DNA of 64,000 bases, from assembly GCF_020164745.1 (NCBI RefSeq), contig NZ_JAIUGV010000017.1:1-64000 (forward strand). The letters run 5' to 3'. The notes beneath the pieces are model-generated. The model did not search any database. It worked only from the letters and a program-made list of their open reading frames with translations, and was not told the origin of the DNA. This DNA comes from Mesorhizobium sp. ES1-4. GTDB taxonomy: Bacteria; Pseudomonadota; Alphaproteobacteria; Rhizobiales; Rhizobiaceae. The position numbers were made by a program, and so were the translations under genes. Below are positions 58,919-64,000 of the stretch, one piece after another (within the stretch, counting starts at the first letter, position 1; each line of letters begins with the position of its first letter).

Positions 58919-59728
58919 CTATTTCACGCGGCGCGGGGTCAGCAGCGCCAGCATGGCGAACAGGACGATCGACAACGCAAGCAGCAGCGTCGCGGCGGCC
59001 ATGATGGTTGGATTGATCTGGTCGCGGATGCCGGAGAACATCTGCACTGGAAGCGTGCGCTGTTCGGCCGCCGTCATGAACAGGGCGACGACGACCTCGT
59101 CGAAAGAGGTGGCAAAGGCGAAGATCGCACCTGAAATGACCCCCGGCATGATGTTCGGCAGCGTAACGCGAAAGAACGCCGACGACGGGGACGCGCCGAG
59201 GCTCAATGCCGCCCGGGTCAGGTTGGTGTCGTAGGTGGAAAGCGTCGCCGTCACGGTGATGACCACGAAGGGCGTCGCCAGCGCGGTATGCGCCAGGACG
59301 AGTCCCGTGCGCGTGTTTGTCAGGCCGAACTGGCCGAAGAAGAGATAGCTGCCGACAGCCACGATGACGATCGGTACGATCATCGGCGAGATCAGCAACG
59401 CCATGATCAGCCGCCGCGCCGGAAAATTGGGGCGTGAGATGCCGAGTGCCGCCAACGTGCCGAGCGTGGTGGCCAAGATCGTTGTCATCACCGCCGCGAC
59501 GGCACTGTTGAAGATGGCGTTCATCCAGCGCGCATTGCCAAAGAAATCGGCGTACCAGCGCAGGGAATACTCCTTCACGGGCAAGGTGAAGAACGGGTCC
59601 TTGGAGAAGGACAGCGGCACGATGATGAACAGCGGTGCAACCAAGAACAGGAGCACGGCGATGACGAACGCCATCACCAGCGTGCGCATCAGGCGTTCGG
59701 ACGGCGTCGCGTAAGAAGGCAGCCACAT
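58919..59728 (-). CDS. Pot-type ABC importer permease (PotC-like), system 2
   Basis: A 269-residue permease, EAA loop in AALSLGASPSSAFFRVTLPN. Start MWLPSYATPSER at 59728. Last gene of the operon. Confidence 0.93.
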   Translation of the reverse strand: MWLPSYATPSERLMRTLVMAFVIAVLLFLVAPLFIIVPLSFSKDPFFTLPVKEYSLRWYADFFGNARWMNAIFNSAVAAVMTTILATTLGTLAALGISRPNFPARRLIMALLISPMIVPIVIVAVGSYLFFGQFGLTNTRTGLVLAHTALATPFVVITVTATLSTYDTNLTRAALSLGASPSSAFFRVTLPNIMPGVISGAIFAFATSFDEVVVALFMTAAEQRTLPVQMFSGIRDQINPTIMAAATLLLALSIVLFAMLALLTPRRVK

Positions 59729-59732
59729 GGCG

Positions 59733-60965
59733 TCACCCCAGCTTGATCTTGTCGGCGCCAACAAGGCGCAGGAACAACAGGTAGATGGCAAGCGTCACGA
59801 CAAGCAGGACCACACCGAGGGCGGCGGCCAGGCCCCAGTTGAGATCGCGGTTGATGTAAACCGAGATGAAGTTGGACACCATCTGGTCGCGCGGCCCACC
59901 GACAAGCGCCGGCGTGATGTAGTAGCCAAGAGACAGGATGAAGGTCATCAGGCATCCGGCGACGACGCCGGGCAGCGTCTGCGGCGCGTAGATGCGCCAG
60001 AAGGCCGAGGATGGTGGGGCCCCCAGCGAGCGAGCCGCCCTGAGCTGCGTGGCGGGGATGGAGCGCATGACGCTGTAGATTGGCAGGATGGTGAAGGGCA
60101 ACTGGATGTGCGTCATCGCGATGACGGTTCCGGCACGCGTGAAGATGAGCTGCAGCCGGTCGCTTGTCAGATGCAGGGCCATCAGCACGTCGTTGATGAC
60201 GCCATCCGACTGCAGCAACACGACCCATGCGGTGGTGCGCACGAGCAGCGACGTCCACAAGGGAAGAAGCACCATCAACATCATGATGCCGGCGATTGCC
60301 TTGGGCGCGATGGTCAGCACATAGGCGACAGGATAGCCAAGGATAAGGGTGAACAGCGTGACCAGTCCTGCGACGAACAACGTCCGCGCCAGCACGTCGA
60401 GGAAGATCGCCTGATCGCCCTGGACGCGTTCGACCGACCCGTTGGGGGCCTGCTGGAGGTCGAGCGCGGTCAGCAGATAGTAAGGGGTGAGAGAAGTACC
60501 GTTGCGCTTGATGATCGCCCAACTTTCCGGCGAGCCCCAATCCTTGTTCAGCTCGAGGAACTTCTGCTTGTACGGACCCGTATCCAGCCTCTCGACCATC
60601 CGCGCCGCCGCCAGCACGCGGCTGCGCATGCCGGAAATTTCGTAGTTCAGACGCTTGCCGAGCAAGGCGGCCGTGCTGTTGTCCTTGGCGACCTTCAAGT
60701 CAGCGGCGAGCGCGGCGTAGACAGGCTCGTCCGGCACTGAAACGCCATCCCAGGTTTCAAGCGCGCCCAACGTGCGCGGCAGCACCTGGCGTGTCTCGGG
60801 ATTGCCGACCGCCGTGACCAGTAGGTAGAGGATTGGAGCGACAAAGGCGACCACCAGGAAGACGATCAGCGGCAGGGCCAGCGAAAGTGCTGCCCGCCGG
60901 GCGGGTTTCTCGGCCCGACGAACCGCCATGAAGACGTTGATCCGGTCCATATCCGCGACGGCCAT
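59733..60965 (-). CDS. Pot-type ABC importer permease (PotB-like), system 2
   Basis: A 410-residue permease with an extra large periplasmic loop of about 140 residues near the N-terminus (between helix 1 and 2); EAA loop in AARSLGAPPSSAFWRIYAPQ. Ends 4 nt before the next start. Confidence 0.93.
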   Translation of the reverse strand: MAVADMDRINVFMAVRRAEKPARRAALSLALPLIVFLVVAFVAPILYLLVTAVGNPETRQVLPRTLGALETWDGVSVPDEPVYAALAADLKVAKDNSTAALLGKRLNYEISGMRSRVLAAARMVERLDTGPYKQKFLELNKDWGSPESWAIIKRNGTSLTPYYLLTALDLQQAPNGSVERVQGDQAIFLDVLARTLFVAGLVTLFTLILGYPVAYVLTIAPKAIAGIMMLMVLLPLWTSLLVRTTAWVVLLQSDGVINDVLMALHLTSDRLQLIFTRAGTVIAMTHIQLPFTILPIYSVMRSIPATQLRAARSLGAPPSSAFWRIYAPQTLPGVVAGCLMTFILSLGYYITPALVGGPRDQMVSNFISVYINRDLNWGLAAALGVVLLVVTLAIYLLFLRLVGADKIKLG

Positions 60966-60968
60966 GGC

Positions 60969-62090
60969 TCACACCTCCAGCAGGCGGCATTCGGAAATCC
61001 CGCATTCGAGGACGACATCCGCGCCCGATGCGAAATGCCGTGCCTGCCGCGCCGGGATGCGCGCGGTGACAAGCTGGCCGCCAAAGGCCTCGATCGACAG
61101 CCGCATATGGTCGCCGAGGAAGAAGACGTCGCGGGCCTTGCCGATGAAACGGTTGAGATCGGCACGGACACCCTCGCCCGCCAGTGAAATATTCTCCGGC
61201 CGTATGGATATGCTCATGTCCGTACCGGTGCCGGACACATTGGTGCCAGCGGCCTTCAACGTCGTGCCGTCGGCCATGCGCACGACAGCCAGGCCCCCTT
61301 CACGTGCGAGCAAGGTGCATGACAGCGAGTTGTTCTCGCCAATGAAGGAAGCAACGAAGCGGTTGGCCGGCTCGTTGTAGAGCGTTGCCGGATCCGCGAG
61401 TTGCTGGATCCGCCCGTCATGGAACACCGCGATGCGGTCCGACATGGTCAACGCTTCGGACTGGTCATGGGTAACGTAGACCATAGTGATGCCGAGTGAG
61501 GTCTGGAGCTGCTTGATCTCGATCTGCATGCGCTCGCGAAGCTGCTTGTCAAGCGCACCGAGCGGCTCATCCATCAGCACCAGCGACGGCTCGAACACCA
61601 GTGCGCGGGCCAACGCGACGCGCTGCTGCTGGCCGCCGGAAAGTTGTGCCGGGCGTCGATCACCCAGCGCTTCAAGATTAACGCGGCCAAGCGCCTGGCG
61701 CACCCTTTCCCTGGCGGCAATTCCGGTGATGCCGCGATAGCGCAGCGGAAACGCGACATTCTCCGCCACCGTCATGTGCGGAAACAGCGCATAGTTCTGG
61801 AACACGAAGCCGATGTTGCGCGTTTCCGGCGGCAGCCGTTCGACCGGCCTGTTGTCGAGCAGGATATGACCGAGCGTCGGCTGCTCGAAGCCACCGAGCA
61901 TCATCAACGTGGTGGTCTTGCCGGAGCCCGAAGGCCCCAGCATGGTCAGGAACTCGCCGCGAGAGACGGTAAGGTTCAGGTCCTTAACGACGAAGTTGAT
62001 GCCGTCATAAGACTTCTTCACATCCTCGAACCGAACGAGGGCATCGACTGGATTGTCCGTTGCAGGCGATATTCGCTTGGAAAAATTCAT
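60969..62090 (-). CDS. Pot-type ABC importer ATPase, system 2
   Basis: A 373-residue ATPase: GPSGSGKTT, LSGGQQQRVALARALVFEPS, LVLMDEPLGALDKQLRERMQ, plus a TOBE-type C-terminus. ATG 62090; downstream permease gene begins 3 nt later. Confidence 0.95.
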   Translation of the reverse strand: MNFSKRISPATDNPVDALVRFEDVKKSYDGINFVVKDLNLTVSRGEFLTMLGPSGSGKTTTLMMLGGFEQPTLGHILLDNRPVERLPPETRNIGFVFQNYALFPHMTVAENVAFPLRYRGITGIAARERVRQALGRVNLEALGDRRPAQLSGGQQQRVALARALVFEPSLVLMDEPLGALDKQLRERMQIEIKQLQTSLGITMVYVTHDQSEALTMSDRIAVFHDGRIQQLADPATLYNEPANRFVASFIGENNSLSCTLLAREGGLAVVRMADGTTLKAAGTNVSGTGTDMSISIRPENISLAGEGVRADLNRFIGKARDVFFLGDHMRLSIEAFGGQLVTARIPARQARHFASGADVVLECGISECRLLEV

Positions 62091-62116
62091 CGATGCTTCC
62101 CTCCCGGACGCCCGCG

Positions 62117-63160
62117 CTATTGTGCGAGCCAGGTTGTGAACCGCTTGCGGATTTCATCTCCGTTGTCAGCCCAGAACCCATTGTCCAGCGTCAGCGAGAC
62201 GGTCAGGTTTTGCGGGCTGGTCGGCAAGTTCTTGGAGTCTTCGGGCGCTACGAATTGGGAAGCGGATTTCCGCACCGGTCCGTAAGGGATGTACTTGGTG
62301 ATGCCCGCCAGGATTTTGGGATCAGCTGCGTATTTGATAAAGGCCAGTGAGCCTTCCGCATTCTTGGCGCCCTTCGGAATCACCCAGTAGTTGGAATCGA
62401 GGATCTGGTTGTCCCAGACGATGCGGAAGTCCTTGCCCTCTTTGTTGGCGTTGTAGATGCGGCCATTCCAGGCAGTTGTCATCGTCACCTCGCCCGAGGC
62501 AAGCAGCTGCGGCGCCTGTGCGCCTGCTTCCCACCACACGATGCTGTCCTTGATGGTATCGAGCTTGGCGAAGGCACGGTCTACACCCGCGGGAGTCGAA
62601 AGCGTCTCATAGACTTGGTCCGGAGGCACTCCGTCAGCAAGCAACGCGAATTCGAGATTGGTTGCGGGGTTCTTCCAGAGGCCTCGCTTGCCCGGGTATT
62701 TCTTCGTGTCGAACAGATCTTTGATCGTCTTCGGGCCGTCGGCAAGTTTGGCGCCGTCATAGGCAAGCGTCGTCGCATAGACAATGGTGCCGACACCACA
62801 ATCGGACGTCGTGCCTTCGATCCAATCCTCTTTCGGGCCGATCGTCGACCAGTCGATCTTTTCGAAAATACCTTCGTCGCAGCCTTGCAACAGCGTCGGC
62901 GCGTCGACGTCGACGACGTCTATGGTGGTGTTTCCGGATTCGATCATCGCCTTGATCTTGGCGATTTCCCCGCCGTATTCCTGTTCGTCAATCTTGATGC
63001 CTGTGCTGGCTGTGTAGGTTTCGAATACCGCCTTGCGCTGCGCTTCCTGATAAGCGCCGCCGAAACTCATGACCGAGAGCGCGTCCTGCGCCATCACCGT
63101 TGTCGAAAAAAGCATGCCGATCGAGAAAATTAACGTCGGTCCGATTGATTTGATCCCCAT
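62117..63160 (-). CDS. Pot-type solute-binding protein, system 2
   Basis: A 347-residue SBP with a Sec signal (IGPTLIFSIGMLFSTTVMA). ALSVMSFGGAYQEAQRKAVF, DVVDVDAPTLLQGCDEGIFE and WVIPKGAKNAEGSLAFIKYA resemble PotD-like proteins of opine or polyamine uptake. First gene of the operon. Confidence 0.92.
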   Translation of the reverse strand: MGIKSIGPTLIFSIGMLFSTTVMAQDALSVMSFGGAYQEAQRKAVFETYTASTGIKIDEQEYGGEIAKIKAMIESGNTTIDVVDVDAPTLLQGCDEGIFEKIDWSTIGPKEDWIEGTTSDCGVGTIVYATTLAYDGAKLADGPKTIKDLFDTKKYPGKRGLWKNPATNLEFALLADGVPPDQVYETLSTPAGVDRAFAKLDTIKDSIVWWEAGAQAPQLLASGEVTMTTAWNGRIYNANKEGKDFRIVWDNQILDSNYWVIPKGAKNAEGSLAFIKYAADPKILAGITKYIPYGPVRKSASQFVAPEDSKNLPTSPQNLTVSLTLDNGFWADNGDEIRKRFTTWLAQ

Positions 63161-63169
63161 GTCCGTCAC

Positions 63170-63878
63170 TCCGTTGTGAGTTGAACCAGACCTCGGCTCA
63201 TTATTTTTTCCGCCTTGGCCAGTCGCACAACGCTAGTTTCGCAAGTTGGCGCCGGCAAATAAGTACATGACATGACTCCATCAGATCCCGTTATCTTGGC
63301 CTTCGTGAAACGACGATCCATCATAAACTTATGCGGCATCTGATTGGGATCAGCGTATCAAGGGCCGCCACCGCTGCCGCTCGGAGGACCGGAATGTCCC
63401 GCTATAACGGGCCGAGGGTCACGGTCGATTGTTGTGTCATCTCTCCGCCTACAAGCCAATATATGCTCGGTGTGCCCCGACTAGATCCGGCCGTCGGTTT
63501 GATATGCCCTTCACCCACTTTTCTCCTTCACGAATTTTCTCACGAAGCCCGCTGCGAGCATTTGATGGCGTCCATATCCCGGCATGGACTACGCCAGGTC
63601 TGTGAGGATCAGTTATCGCCGATGCCATCGCAAGGAGCGCGACCAAACGGATTTGGAGACCGTTGCCCCTGTCCGATTTAAGTGATCGCAGCGATATGCT
63701 CATCGGCTCAGTCTGCTGCTTTTTCTTCGTGCTGAGGAACATTGACGGTGGCTCTACCCGCCGTCCGTCAAGGATCTATGGGGAAAGCCGGACGTGCGGG
63801 ATAGACATCCACACCCTTACCAATAGACACACTCGCCGCGTTGAGAAGGAAGCCGATTTTGCCCCTCTGTGCCTGCCG
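63170..63878. other. 709-bp stretch without a recognised gene
   Basis: Upstream of the second SBP gene. Open frames on both strands (63331-63681, 63449-63742) lack ribosome sites or family features; they may be relics. A GTG ORF at 63748-63804 ends GKAGRAG-stop but has no hairpin. Confidence 0.4.
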
Positions 63879-64000
63879 ATGATCCGCCACCTGAAATCCC
63901 CCGACCTGTTCAGCACCATCGACCGAGTGCCGGCCCTCGGCACCCCGGTCAACACGCGAACGTTTGAGCTCTTCAATCCATCGACCGGGGAGCTGCTGGC
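63879..64000 (+). CDS. Probable aldehyde dehydrogenase, N-terminal fragment (runs off the window)
   Basis: ATG 63879 opens MIRHLKSPDLFSTIDRVPAL, then TRTFELFNPSTGELLA, the N-terminal beta-hairpin typical of NAD-dependent aldehyde dehydrogenases. The catalytic part is outside the window. Could serve polyamine or amino-aldehyde oxidation next to the ABC system. The start is not confirmed; no strong ribosome site is seen. Confidence 0.5.
   Translation, partial: MIRHLKSPDLFSTIDRVPALGTPVNTRTFELFNPSTGELL

Noticed and set aside
63748..63804. GTG ORF ending GKAGRAG-stop before the aldehyde dehydrogenase
   Set aside because: No hairpin at the stop; resemblance to KAGL leaders is weak.
63770..63805. 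Group II intron domain V-like run GGGGAAAGCCGGACGTGCGG
   Set aside because: Too short and imperfect; no reverse transcriptase or other intron domains are present.
1..64000. FixK/FNR boxes, tRNA genes, CRISPR arrays
   Set aside because: None seen convincingly by eye; FNR-type TTGAT-N4-ATCAA sites were not found in the promoter gaps I read.

Overview
The window reads as a chromosomal or megaplasmid stretch of an alphaproteobacterium of the Hyphomicrobiales (rhizobium-like, most like Mesorhizobium and relatives). This rests on the high G+C, dense codon use, DUF1127, PtsN-like and Rnk-like paralogs, homospermidine synthase and tauE remnants, and the Pot-type ABC systems. No rRNA, tRNA, CRISPR or phage genes were seen. 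The species assignment is inference.

Layout. 0-3.7 kb: ClC chloride channel (cut by the window edge), a MarR regulator with a perfect palindromic operator, and a CydAB/CioAB quinol oxidase. 3.8-9.3 kb: sulfur operon cysJ-cysI-1-Cys peroxiredoxin-metB. 9.5-18.3 kb: small proteins, a CDF-like transporter with two internally frame-shifted stretches, an ECF sigma factor with DUF4142 and cupredoxin genes, folE, a broken Rieske-flavoprotein gene, and an operon of globin, FdxA and a hydantoinase/oxoprolinase, followed by a CBS-CBS-BON gene split at a homopolymer. 18.5-20.6 kb: XRE, a 68-aa protein and two Rnk-family genes. 20.6-38.8 kb: respiratory and stress functions (orphan cox subunit I, Tim44-like, Usp, Rieske-FAD reductase, transaldolase, three-gene flavin dehydrogenase with cytochrome c, cupredoxin/histidine kinase operon, PtsN-like IIA, second group-3 globin, NsrR). 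39-47.4 kb: an island of decayed genes (nuclease, homospermidine synthase, TauE) mixed with a second set of rnk, rnk-like, XRE and IIA genes and several microproteins, ending at an IS6-family remnant. 48-64 kb: creatinine catabolism (creatininase, two divergent creatinases) between two complete Pot-type ABC importers, three regulators, and the start of a probable aldehyde dehydrogenase.

Two regulatory systems stand out and are not explained by the gene list. (1) At least nine genes or gene pairs carry a short leader ORF (15-31 codons) whose stop codon abuts a GC-rich hairpin. In the Rnk family the leader ends IAGx-stop (IEGH in one copy) using all three stop codons, and in the IIA family it ends KAGL-stop with synonymous codon changes. 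That pattern means translation of the leader is what is conserved. (2) A gap-free 44-bp element occurs six times, each time with its CAAACGAA end facing an operon start 85-160 nt away; two copies sit in front of paralogous 281-aa LysR regulators. It links sulfite reductase, a CBS operon, the Rieske-FAD enzyme, the flavin dehydrogenase, the cupredoxin/kinase operon and the cyclo-ligase/cox locus into one proposed LysR regulon.

All calls come from reading the sequence without database searches. Starts were chosen from ribosome-binding sites, family length and overlap with neighbours.
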